Below are positions 45,282-53,617 of a DNA stretch of 64,000 bases, in pieces. The notes under the pieces were generated by a model. The model did no database searches. It was not told the origin of the DNA and saw only the letters and a program-made list of their open reading frames with translations. The stretch lies in contig NZ_CP025408.1 in NCBI RefSeq assembly GCF_002847305.1, positions 3,369,001 through 3,433,000 of the forward strand, written 5' to 3'. Made by a program: the position numbers and the translations under genes. Each line of letters starts with the position of its first letter. The stretch's first letter is position 1. The stretch is from Paracoccus tegillarcae (GTDB lineage Bacteria > Pseudomonadota > Alphaproteobacteria > Rhodobacterales > Rhodobacteraceae).

Positions 45282-45431
45282 CTAGTGTTGATCGCGACCG
45301 TCATCCAAAAGGATGCCATTGGCGGCCCCTTCGGGGTCGTCATCTTGCCGGGATCAGATCGTGCAGATGAACAGAAGCAACGCAATCACACCAGGAAACA
45401 GAGAACAGGGATCAGGGTCAGGAGGATGGTC
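45282..45431 (-). pseudogene. ccoS: ccoS remnant (frameshift and nonsense)
   Basis: The start encodes MTILLTLIPVLC, as in CcoS/FixS. Continuation requires a frame change near 45392 to read FPGVIALLLFICTI. A TGA at 45354-45356 then interrupts it, and the family hallmark DDPEGAANGILLDDG follows, ending at TAG 45282-45284. CcoS is a single-helix protein needed to mature cbb3 oxidase. Two lesions in ~50 codons make it non-functional. Confidence 0.82.
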
Positions 45432-46711
45432 ATCGTTAAACTCACACGCTGCGCATTCAAGGTCGCGGTGACCGAACTGGTCGACATGGCGATCGCGGCA
45501 ATCAGCGGTAAGGCAAAGCCCAGGACGGCCAGCGGCACCGCCATAGCGTTAAAACGCGCGGCGATCATCAGGTTTTCCTGCATCCGCCGGCGCGCATGGT
45601 GGCTTGCGCGCAGGACATCGACAACCATCGCGATATCCCCGGTCACGACCACATCGGCGGCTTTGCGGCTGACATCCAGTGCGTGGCCGGGCGTTTTCGG
45701 CCACCGCAATCATCCGCACCATGCGCCGCAGCGTCGTGTTCTCGCCAATGGCGGTGGCCCGGATGCACAGCGGGCCGGTCAGGATCACCTCACCAGCGGC
45801 ATGCTCTTGGCCGGAAACCCGCTGACAGGATCGGATTCGCCGGTCAGGGCGCTGCGATAGATCCGCGCGCTGTCATCCATCAGCACGGCGTCAACGGGCA
45901 CGCGCGCACTGGCAGCCAGCCACAGAATATCGCCGACACGCACCTCCTGGATGGGTCTTGAGACGCGGGCCGAACCTTCGATCCGGTGCACCCTCTTAGG
46001 TTCCAGCGCTGACATATCCGCCGCCGCCGAGCGTACCGCACGGCGCATCATCTGTTCGAGGTAGCGCCCCGCCAGCAAAAAGAAGGTCAGCGGTAGCGCG
46101 GTGTCGAACCAGGTGTGATCGCTGCCCTTGACCACTTCGTAAAGCGACATGCCGCAGGCCAACAAAATCGCCAGTGAGATCGGCACGTCCATCGCCAGAC
46201 GTCCCGCGCGCAGGGCGCCCAATGCGTTGCGAAAGAACGGCCGGGCTGCAAAAGCCGTGCCGGGCAGCGCGATCAGGGCGCTGATCCATTGCAGGAAATC
46301 GCGCGTCACATCGGCGGCGCCGGACCAGACGGCGACCGATAGCAGCATGACATTCATCATCGCAAAGCCCGCGATGCCAAGATGCAGGACGATATCGGGC
46401 TGGTTATCTGCGGGCGGCTGGGCATCCGACGTGACTTCATGCGCGTCGTAACCGGCATTGGCCAATGCCTCGATCCAGTCAGCCGGGTCGGCACCGGGTG
46501 CGGCACGGATCCAGGCGCGCTTGCGGGTCAGATTGACGCGTGCGTCGCTGACACCCGGGGCGGATCTGAGGATGGCTTCGACCCCGCCGATGCAGGCGGC
46601 ACAATGGATGCCGGGCAAGACCAGTTCGATCGTGCCGTCCAACGGGCGGTCCGGTTCGGCACCCGCCCCCATCACACCGATGGCGCAGCCGGGACAGATA
46701 GCGACGCTCAT
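45386..46711 (-). pseudogene. ccoI: ccoI/fixI copper P-type ATPase remnant
   Basis: Copper exporter supplying the cbb3 CuB site. The N-terminus is well preserved for ~300 codons: CPGCAIGV, metal domain GIHCAACIGGVEAIL, four helices, and the actuator loop TGESDPVS. The frame then breaks at ~45785, and ILTGPLCIRATAIGENTTLR appears in another frame up to AVAENAR. After that the sequence jumps to the C-terminal ALDVSRKAADVVVTGD and the last two helices (end near 45450). The CPC helix, phosphorylation loop DKTGT, nucleotide domain and GDGxND hinge are all absent. The start overlaps ccoH by ATGA. Confidence 0.88.
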
Positions 46712-47163
46712 TCCGGCACCCGCAACTCTAATCGCTGCCGGAATACCGTGCCATCATGGGCCTCGGCTGCGAACCACAGATACCACAGCCCCGGCGCCAG
46801 TCCCGGCACATCGGCGAGATAGGTATCGCCGTGGGGGTGAAACTCCGGCGCGCGGTCCTGAGCGGCAAGGCTGGCGCGGCCCAGTTTCGCCTCTGTGATT
46901 TCAGCGCGAACAAGACCGCCCTGCCCGGTGATATCCAGCCGCAGCATATCGCCGTCCACGCGCACCGATGCCTGCCAACCCAGTGCCTGCTGCGCGATAC
47001 GATCACGGTCAAAGGACTGGCTTGCCACGTAGGAATTCTTGACCTCAAGCCCCGGAAATGTCCGGATGGCCTGAGTTCCCAGCACCAGATTGACCCCGAT
47101 GATGATCGCGACGGCTGACCCAAAGATCATTGCGACATGATAGCCCCTAAGTTCGCCGCTCAT
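46708..47163 (-). CDS. ccoH: CcoH/FixH family protein
   Basis: Inner-membrane assembly factor of cbb3 oxidase, 151 residues, the usual length. One N-terminal helix (HVAMIFGSAVAIIIGVNLVL) is followed by the conserved KNSYVASQSFDRD and a periplasmic beta-domain ending with TVFRQRLELRVPE. It is the only gene of the cco set in this window that appears whole. It overlaps both its damaged neighbours by four bases (ATGA), preserving the ancestral operon layout, but has no oxidase here to serve. Confidence 0.85.
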   Translation of the reverse strand: MSGELRGYHVAMIFGSAVAIIIGVNLVLGTQAIRTFPGLEVKNSYVASQSFDRDRIAQQALGWQASVRVDGDMLRLDITGQGGLVRAEITEAKLGRASLAAQDRAPEFHPHGDTYLADVPGLAPGLWYLWFAAEAHDGTVFRQRLELRVPE

Positions 47164-48005
47164 TGCGCTTCCTTTCCATGAAACACGCTATCCGCACCCA
47201 CGCGTTCGGCTGATTGCGGTTCTTCGATCGCAAAGCGGATATCGGTCGTATCCGCCATGGCAGACCCCGTATTCGCGGGCGCGAGCACATAGATACGGTG
47301 CAACGCGGTTGTGTCGGCCGGCACCATGACGCTGCTGTCGTCGGCCCTTTCGAGCCTGACCTGCGAATTGGGATCCCCGGCCAATTCGATATTGAACTGC
47401 CGTTCATCGCCCCATTTGTTGCGCAGGCGGACATCATACGCGTTGCCGATCGAGCCATCGGACAGGGAGACGAACAGCGGATTGCGGATGGGCGAAACCG
47501 CGACCTCGATCTGGGGACGGACCAGCAGCGCCGCGTCGGACAGCGCCAGATTGCCGATCAGCCCGCGCGGCTTGCGCGCCGTCATCGGGGCGTTCCACAG
47601 CCGCACGCGGGCATTGCGGTCGCCTTTGATCCAGCGTTCGACCAGTATGAACAAATCGGTCCAGACCGTCTGAGGACAGGTATAGCCGCACCAGACCCGG
47701 CCAAGCGCCGAGGTAAAGAGGAACAACCCGATCCCCGCCATGATCAGCAGGCCGGCCACGAAATAGAATTCCTGCGGCCAGATCCTGATCCAGAAGAAAT
47801 AGAAACGCCGATGCGCCATGTCGATCAGGACCGCCTGATCCGGCAGGCTGGGTCCACGATCCCAATGGATCCATGGCGTGACGTGACAGATCGCCAGCGT
47901 CACGCCCATGATCCACCACTTCCGCGCGCGAAACTTCGCCGCGACCCGGCGGGGAAAAATCGGCTCGCGAGGCGCATAGAGACTGCGCGGGTTTGGCTGA
48001 TTCAT
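47160..48005 (-). pseudogene. ccoG: ccoG/fixG (RdxA-like) with internal deletions removing the ferredoxin core
   Basis: CcoG is a membrane Fe-S protein linked to copper reduction for cbb3 assembly, normally about 480-500 residues. This frame is open but only 281 residues. The N-terminal membrane part is present (ARKWWIMGVTLAICHVTPWIHWDRG, VWCGYTCPQTVW), to NAPMTARK. It then jumps to PRGLIGNLALSD, and jumps again to RPQIEVAVSPIRNP and the C-terminal Ig-like domain. Both CxxCxxCxxxCP clusters and several helices are missing. In-frame joining keeps ccoH coupled. I judge it a pseudogene. Confidence 0.82.
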
Positions 48006-48063
48006 CGTCAAAAGACCTATCTGCTCGCAGGGCGCTGTCTGGCACCGATGGCGCGCGCGCTCC

Positions 48064-48077
48064 TTGACCTGGATCAA
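48064..48077 (-). promoter_or_regulatory. FNR box upstream of ccoG
   Basis: Minus-strand TTGATCCAGGTCAA differs from the FNR consensus TTGAT-N4-ATCAA at one position. It lies about 60 bases before the ccoG start and should respond to the FNR-type regulator encoded at 49304. Confidence 0.72.
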
Positions 48078-48172
48078 GATATGAACGGATGCCCCGGCCC
48101 GATCACAGTTGCGAACAGATCACCGGCCCGGGCACAGGCCGGATGAAGGGCCCGACCTCTGGAAGGCGGCGT

Positions 48173-48742
48173 TTACTCGCCACCTCCTGGCTGATACACG
48201 TAGAGGGTCACGGCTTTGACCTCGGCATCCGAGAGACGCGGCGACCAGCCGGACATGACGCCAAAGCGGGCCTCGTCGATGGTTTCGGCGATCACTTCGC
48301 GGTCGCCGCCATAAAGCCAGATCGCATCGGTCAGATCAGGCGCGCCCTGCATCCGGTCGCCCGTGCCGTCATCGCCGTGGCAGGCCACGCAATTATCGGC
48401 GAAAAACTGCGAACCGGTCTTTGCCATGGCGGCGTCGCGATCGCGCCCGAACAAGGACAGCACATATTCCGTGATTGACGCGCTCTCGTCATGCGGCAGG
48501 AATTCGCCAACAGCCGGCATTTGCGAGAACGGCGCATCTGCATCGGTCACATTGCGGGTGCCGTGGCGGACCGTCACCTCGATTTTCTCCAGAGAACCGC
48601 CCCACAACCAGTCATCATCCAGCAGATCGGGATAGCCCCGCGCCCCTGCCGCACCGGCGCCGTGGCATGGCGAAGAAGTGGCCCGAAACACCGCCGCCCC
48701 GCCCGTGACCCCGAACTGATGGGCGGGATCTTCGATGGCAAG
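48173..48742 (-). pseudogene. ccoP: ccoP (cbb3 dihaem cytochrome c) C-terminal remnant
   Basis: The preserved part starts around DPAHQFGVTGGAAVF and continues GYPDLLDDDWLWGG to the normal C-terminus. The N-terminal membrane anchor is missing. The first haem site should read CxxCH but is SSPCH, so its first cysteine is lost. The second, DNCVACHG, is intact. The frame has no start of its own: it opens out of frame inside the truncated ccoN, one base beyond the ccoN stop region. ccoO, ccoQ and most of ccoN are gone between them. Confidence 0.87.
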
Positions 48743-48747
48743 CGTGG

Positions 48748-49140
48748 TCAGATCGGCACGTTTCCGCCAAAGGCAAAGATCACCGCGCTGGTATGCAGGG
48801 GCCGCAACCGCCCGAAATTCGCATAGGGCTGCGCCCAGTCCAGATTCAACGCCGGGAAGGCCCGTTGAAGGGCGATGAAGATGCCCAGCAGAAACCCGAC
48901 CACGCCCCAAAAGACCGTGGCGTTAACGCCCGCGCGGACCACATCATCCATATAGCCTGATCTATCCACGACCCGTGCCGGGGCATCCGCGCGCCGCACG
49001 AGCAAAATGGCCATCCCGCCCGGCAGAAACATCAAGATCAGGGCGTGCACCCGATAGGCCAGATCATGTGCCCAGTTGGCCGCGATAGCCATACATTGGG
49101 CCACAAGCCCAAGCGCCGCCAGTTTCAAGGCGTCCGTCAT
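48748..49140 (-). pseudogene. ccoN: ccoN (cbb3 catalytic subunit) N-terminal remnant
   Basis: The 130 residues present match the start of Cco[65 protein letters not shown], where the His is a haem ligand. Homology stops at GGNVPI and a stop codon, against about 500 or more residues in the family. All other haem and CuB histidines are missing. The next bases belong to ccoP in a different frame. The FNR box upstream is retained. Confidence 0.88.
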
Positions 49141-49213
49141 CCAATTTCCCTCGTGATCGATTCGCGCGGTTCTGTTGGCGAGGCTGGACGACGATCATCA
49201 CAGGGCTATCGCC

Positions 49214-49227
49214 TTGGTCTGGATCAA
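49214..49227 (-). promoter_or_regulatory. FNR box upstream of ccoN
   Basis: Minus-strand TTGATCCAGACCAA differs from TTGAT-N4-ATCAA at one position. It is centred about 80 bases before the ccoN start, between ccoN and fnrP, in the place expected for anaerobic or microaerobic activation of the cbb3 operon. Confidence 0.75.
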
Positions 49228-49303
49228 GCAGGATCAAAATCCTCCAACTTCGGACAATTGCGGGTTCAATCGGTGAAGCAGTTTCTAAGGTGTGGGAAAC
49301 GGT

Positions 49304-50041
49304 TCAGGCAGTGAGCGTGTCATCATCGCCGGTCTCGGCGATCAGCGCATCCATGTCCGAGATGACGACGCCGCGCGCGCCCTCGATGCTGATCAGCCCA
49401 TCCCTGCGCAGCGCGGTCAATTGCCGGCTGACGGTTTCGATGGTCAGGCCAAGATAATTGGCGATTGCCTCGCGGGTGATCGGCAGTTCGATCCTGGCGT
49501 TCTTTCCGCCCAGATCTTCGGGCAGATTTGCCCGCTGCAGGATCAGGGAAAGCAGACTGGCGATCCTTTCGCGGGCGGTCTTGCGGCCCAGCAGCAACAT
49601 CCAGTCACGCGCCGCGTCCAATTCGTCCAGCGACATTTCCAGCAGGCGTTCCTGCACATGTGGCATGTCCTGCATCAACTGCTCGAACGCCCCTCTGCGA
49701 AAACAGCACAGCGTCACATCAGTCACGGCGGTGACATCATAAGGGGCCTCGGCACGACCGGGGCGGCCGATGAAATCCGAGGGCAGCAGCAAGCCGATCA
49801 TCTGGGTGCGCCCGTCGCTGATCGAACGGCTCAGCATGGCCGTGCCCGAGACGATAGAGGCAACCATGTCCAGTCGCTCTCCGCGCAGGGTAATCACCTG
49901 CCCGGCCTGGCAGCTTCTGTAGGATTTGATCTCTCTCAGCCGATCCAACTCGTCCGTATCGCATTTGGCGCAAACTGCCCGGTGCCGGATTGGGCAGCAG
50001 GAACAGTCGATCTTCAGCGAGCGGATAATATCGGCGGTCAT
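49304..50041 (-). CDS. fnrP: FNR/CRP family oxygen-responsive regulator (FnrP/FnrL type)
   Basis: Transcription factor of 245 residues sensing oxygen through a [4Fe-4S] cluster. Ligand cysteines are in CSCCPIRHRAVCAKC near residue 12-26, plus a central pair in VTLCCFRRG near 125. The C-terminal helix-turn-helix REAIANYLGLTIETVSRQLTAL contains the E--SR recognition residues that read TTGAT half-sites, matching the boxes found nearby. I start at 50041. An ATG at 50062 is possible. Position next to ccoN is as for P. denitrificans fnrP. The gene is intact, so it likely serves other targets in the genome. Confidence 0.9.
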   Translation of the reverse strand: MTADIIRSLKIDCSCCPIRHRAVCAKCDTDELDRLREIKSYRSCQAGQVITLRGERLDMVASIVSGTAMLSRSISDGRTQMIGLLLPSDFIGRPGRAEAPYDVTAVTDVTLCCFRRGAFEQLMQDMPHVQERLLEMSLDELDAARDWMLLLGRKTARERIASLLSLILQRANLPEDLGGKNARIELPITREAIANYLGLTIETVSRQLTALRRDGLISIEGARGVVISDMDALIAETGDDDTLTA

Positions 50042-50212
50042 GATCCGTCTGCTCTGGATCATGCCGTCATGTGACGCAAGGTAAAAACCTGCGCTCTTTG
50101 GTCACAGCCAAGCCTTGACAGGCAAGATCCGGCCTATCCGCCCGTCAACCGGCACAGGGTCAAGGCGCTTGCCGGTGGCCGCCAGACGACACCACCGGCA
50201 GGACTGGGCATG

Positions 50213-51472
50213 TCAGCCCAGCATTTGCACCAATGCGCGCGAGGGTTCGCCCGTTGCCGGCAACCCACGCGAGCGTTGGAAGGCACTGATCGCCTCGCGG
50301 GTGGCAGGTCCGACGACGCCGTCCGTTCCCTTGGTGTCGTAACCCATTGCGGTCAGACGCGACTGCATCCGGCGGCGGTCGTCAATGGTCAGCCCGTACT
50401 GATCCGGCGGAAAGCTGCCCTGGATAGGCGCGCCGCCGCGCAGACGGTCGGACAGGTGACCCACGCCGATCACGTATTTCTCGGCATTGTTATAGCGGGT
50501 GATGACGGTGAAGTTTCGGAAGGTCATGAAGGCGGGACCGTTCCTGCCCTGCGGCGTGATGATCGAGGCCGGTCCGTAATCGGGCACGGTGCCGCCACTG
50601 GCCGCACGCACGCCCATCGACGCCCACGCCGAGGGGCTGCGCGAGGAACCGCGCCCGAACGGCCCTGAAAAGCCCGAGGGCAGCCGCACTTCGACGCCCC
50701 AGGGCTGGCCGCGCTGCCAGCCCGAACGTTGCAGATAGGCAGCCGTCGAGGCCAGCGAGTCGGTGGGATCGTTCGACCAGATATCGCGACGGCCATCGCC
50801 GTTGAAATCGACCGCGTAGAGCAGATAAGAGGTCGGGATGAACTGCGTATGCCCCATGGCGCCAGCCCAGCTGCCGGTCATGCCGGCAGGCGGGACATCG
50901 CCGTTTTGCAGGATCTTCAGCGCCGCCACCAGCTGCTGTTCAAAGAACGACCCGCGCCGCCCCTGATAGGCCAGCGTGCTGGTCGCCGCGATCACCGGAA
51001 TATTGCCGCGCCGTTCGCCATAGGTGCTTTCCATGCCCCAGACAGCCACCACAACCGCCGCCTCGACGCCGTAGCGTGCCTCGATCTGGCTCAGAACACC
51101 GCTGTGACGCGCGAGATTGGCGCGGCCCTTGCTGACCCGGTCGGTCGAGGCGGCGATGGCCAGATAATCCTCCAGCGTGCGGGTGAATTCGGTCTGATTG
51201 CGGTCGTTCTCGATCACGGTGGGCAGATAGCCGCCGCCCTGCGAAAACGCATTGTCCAGCACACCGGCGGAAATGCCCTGCCGCGCCGCGCGGCCCTTGA
51301 AAGCTGCGACCCAGTTGTCATAGCCCGCATTGGGCACCGGGCGCGGCGGCGGCGCAATGGTGCCCGAGGATGAGCCAGCCCCCCCGCCGCCGGGAATGGC
51401 CGGTCCGCAGGATACCAGCCCCGCTGCCATAAGTCCGAATGTTACCGCTCTTCTGCTTGTTGTCAGGGTCAT
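50213..51472 (-). CDS. Lytic murein transglycosylase (MltB type) with peptidoglycan-binding domain
   Basis: Cleaves peptidoglycan glycan strands to 1,6-anhydromuramoyl ends. The 419-residue precursor has a lipoprotein-like signal with LVSC near residue 21, suggesting membrane anchoring. The MltB domain has the catalytic Glu in WGMESTYGERRG, AGAMGHTQFIPTSYL and VDFNGDGRRDIW. The last ~60 residues form a peptidoglycan-binding domain (GVVGPATREAISAFQRSRGL). GGAGA precedes ATG 51472. Confidence 0.92.
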   Translation of the reverse strand: MTLTTSRRAVTFGLMAAGLVSCGPAIPGGGGAGSSSGTIAPPPRPVPNAGYDNWVAAFKGRAARQGISAGVLDNAFSQGGGYLPTVIENDRNQTEFTRTLEDYLAIAASTDRVSKGRANLARHSGVLSQIEARYGVEAAVVVAVWGMESTYGERRGNIPVIAATSTLAYQGRRGSFFEQQLVAALKILQNGDVPPAGMTGSWAGAMGHTQFIPTSYLLYAVDFNGDGRRDIWSNDPTDSLASTAAYLQRSGWQRGQPWGVEVRLPSGFSGPFGRGSSRSPSAWASMGVRAASGGTVPDYGPASIITPQGRNGPAFMTFRNFTVITRYNNAEKYVIGVGHLSDRLRGGAPIQGSFPPDQYGLTIDDRRRMQSRLTAMGYDTKGTDGVVGPATREAISAFQRSRGLPATGEPSRALVQMLG

Positions 51473-51652
51473 GCCCGCTCTCCCCATGGTTTTGCCTATG
51501 TCTAGCCGCTCACGGGCTGTGCGAAAAGTCGTGATGGAGCCGTTATCAGCGGCTTGCACGGACACGCTTGATATCGCGGCAGAGTTTTCGCTTTGCGCAG
51601 GGCGTCAATTCGGTGGCTTGCCAATTCCCGCGCAAGACGGCACATCGCAGGC

Positions 51653-52255
51653 ATGACCCAACAGATCACCACACACAGCGCGGCTGACGACGCGCAAGGC
51701 ATCGCCTTTGGCAGCTTCATGGCCGCATTTGGCGTGGCCCTGCTGACCCATCTGGGACTGATTACCGGACAGACGGCGGGCCTGGCCATTCTGATCGCCT
51801 ATGCAACCGGGTGGTCGTTTGGTGCAGTGTTCTTTGTGGTGAACATTCCTTTTTATTGGCTGGGCTATCGTCGCTTTGGCCTGAGTTTCACGATCAAGAC
51901 CTTTGCGGCCGTTCTGCTGACCTCGGTCCTTGCCGGGCTGGCGCCGGGCCTGATCCAGTTCGCAGAGGTCGATCCGGTCTTTGGCGCGATACTGGCGGGT
52001 GCGGTGTGCGGCACCGGCTTGCTGGCGCTGTTTCGTCATGGCGCGTCCCTGGGCGGCGTCGGCATTGTAGCGCTCTATCTGCAGGATGCGACGGGGTTTC
52101 GCGCAGGCTGGGCACAGTTGATTTTCGATGCGCTGCTTTTTGCGGCGGCTTTGTTCGTGATCGACTGGCAGTCAGTCGGCTACAGCTTTCTGGGTGCCGT
52201 CGTGCTCAACATGGTGATCGCGATCAATCACCGCCGCGACCGCTATATCGCATAA
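51653..52255 (+). CDS. YitT-family membrane protein
   Basis: Integral membrane protein of 200 residues with about five to six helices and the YitT-like pattern GLITGQTAGLAILIAYATGWSFGAVFFVVNIPFYWLGYRRFG. After GHASLGGVGIV-type residues (here GASLGGVGIVALYLQ) the family motif continues. Function is unknown, although transport has been proposed. I start at 51653, where homology begins. The ribosome site is poor. Convergent with the PepSY gene, with a hairpin between. Confidence 0.8.
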   Translation: MTQQITTHSAADDAQGIAFGSFMAAFGVALLTHLGLITGQTAGLAILIAYATGWSFGAVFFVVNIPFYWLGYRRFGLSFTIKTFAAVLLTSVLAGLAPGLIQFAEVDPVFGAILAGAVCGTGLLALFRHGASLGGVGIVALYLQDATGFRAGWAQLIFDALLFAAALFVIDWQSVGYSFLGAVVLNMVIAINHRRDRYIA

Positions 52256-52261
52256 GGAAAC

Positions 52262-52281
52262 GGCGCCCCGATCGGGACGCC
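52262..52281. terminator. Bidirectional hairpin between yitT-like and PepSY genes
   Basis: GGCGCCCC (52262-52269) pairs with GGGACGCC (52274-52281) around GATC with one mismatch, followed by GCCTTTG. It is located in the 51-bp gap of a convergent pair. Confidence 0.45.
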
Positions 52282-52306
52282 GCCTTTGCCTGTATGACAG
52301 CCGCGA

Positions 52307-53179
52307 TCAGCGTGCCGTTTCGCGGACAATCTCGCCGCGCGGGTTCAACTCGACGGTGACGTTCTCACCGGCGGCATTCACCGCCTCGACCGACATGCGC
52401 GGCCCGTCGCGGGTGATGCTGCCCAGATCGGCATAGCCGGCCTCGGTCATCAGCGTCGTGACAGCGGCTTCGTCCAGCAACGCTGGCGGCTGCATGTCCT
52501 GCCCCCGCATATCGCCGCCTTCACCGCCTTGGCCGCCGCGCATATCGCCGCGCATCTCGCCGCGATCACCGTGCATCTGGCCGTGATCCCCACGATCGCC
52601 GTGGTCGCCACGCTTGCCGCGTTTGCCACGCTTGCCGCCATCATCATCGTCGTCGTCACCGCGCCCAAAGCGGGTCATGGTGCCGTCCTCGGAAAAGGCT
52701 GCGCGCAGGTCTTCGCCATTGGCATCCGTTCCTTCGATCATGATCCCGGCCATACGCGATTGTGCCGGGGGCATGCCGATTTCGTCGATCTCTGCGAATT
52801 GGGCAAAGATATCCGAGCCGCGAACCGCCTCGGGAACCAGCGCCTCGATGACCGAGGCGGGCAGTGCCGCATCGTCATCGGCCTCGATCTTGCGAAGCTC
52901 GCCCGAAGGGTCCAGCTTGGCCTCGATCTGCGTGCCGTCGGCCAGCCGGCCCTCGACCTCGGTATGGCGGCGGTCGCGGTCGATATCGATATCCTGCAGA
53001 TTCAGAGACCGGAGGATCTCGGGCAGGTCGTCTTCGGTAATCTCAACCGGCGCCTGAGGCGCTGCCGGTGCGGCAGGTGCCGCAGGTGCGGTTTCGGTGG
53101 TGGTTTGCGCCAAAGCGGCGCCACCCAGCCCGGTGATGATGGCCAGGATTGCGGCGGTGTTCTTGAACTTGCTGCTCAT
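52307..53179 (-). CDS. Secreted PepSY-like protein with charged Gly/His/Arg/Asp-rich region
   Basis: Exported protein of 290 residues. The signal peptide ends near ALAQ. Residues ~25-180 include a Pro/Ala linker and PepSY-like beta segments (RHTEVEGRLADGTQIEAKLDPSGELRKIEADD). Residues ~182-240 are low complexity: six Asp in a row, KRGKRGKRG, then repeats of RGDHGDRGDHG and RGEMRGDMRGG. A final PepSY-like unit ends VTVELNPRGEIVRE. AAAGG lies seven bases before the start. It is divergent from a small PepSY gene and a two-component system, which probably regulates it. Ligand (possibly a metal cation) unknown. Confidence 0.72.
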   Translation of the reverse strand: MSSKFKNTAAILAIITGLGGAALAQTTTETAPAAPAAPAAPQAPVEITEDDLPEILRSLNLQDIDIDRDRRHTEVEGRLADGTQIEAKLDPSGELRKIEADDDAALPASVIEALVPEAVRGSDIFAQFAEIDEIGMPPAQSRMAGIMIEGTDANGEDLRAAFSEDGTMTRFGRGDDDDDDGGKRGKRGKRGDHGDRGDHGQMHGDRGEMRGDMRGGQGGEGGDMRGQDMQPPALLDEAAVTTLMTEAGYADLGSITRDGPRMSVEAVNAAGENVTVELNPRGEIVRETAR

Positions 53180-53314
53180 GATTGAACCTTTCACTTCTTC
53201 TTCCCAAGGGCACCCTGCCCCCGGTTGACGAATCAGGTCTAACCCAACGAGATCGAACCAAAGGCCAATGTCCCGTTTGGGTTTCGTTTGGCTTTCCCAT
53301 GCCAAAAGAACCTC

Positions 53315-53617
53315 ATGCGCCTGATCCTGATCGCCCTTCTACTGCTAAGCGCCCTGCCTGCGCGCGCTGATGACGATTTCCGTCCGCTGCCGCTGCATGA
53401 GACCGCGCGGCTGGTGGGCGAACGCTATCATGGCAGGCTGATTGGCGCGAGACTGGCACCGCCCACGGCCCACGAGCGTGACCTGAGTGTCGAATTGGTC
53501 GAGGAATTGCGCCTGCTGACGCCCGCGCGCAATCTGCTGGTCATTAGGCTGGATGCACGGACCGGACGTTTCCTGCAGGTGGCGGGCGTCGGGCAGATCG
53601 AGGCATTGAAAAGATGA
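53315..53617 (+). CDS. Small secreted PepSY domain protein
   Basis: Exported protein of 100 residues: signal peptide to ARA (about residue 17), then one PepSY-like unit (ETARLVGERYHGRLIGARL and NLLVIRLDARTGRFLQVAG). PepSY proteins often sit beside two-component systems and may modulate the sensor or inhibit peptidases. Its stop overlaps the response regulator start by ATGA. It starts at 53315. Divergent from the larger PepSY gene across 135 bp. Confidence 0.8.
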   Translation: MRLILIALLLLSALPARADDDFRPLPLHETARLVGERYHGRLIGARLAPPTAHERDLSVELVEELRLLTPARNLLVIRLDARTGRFLQVAGVGQIEALKR

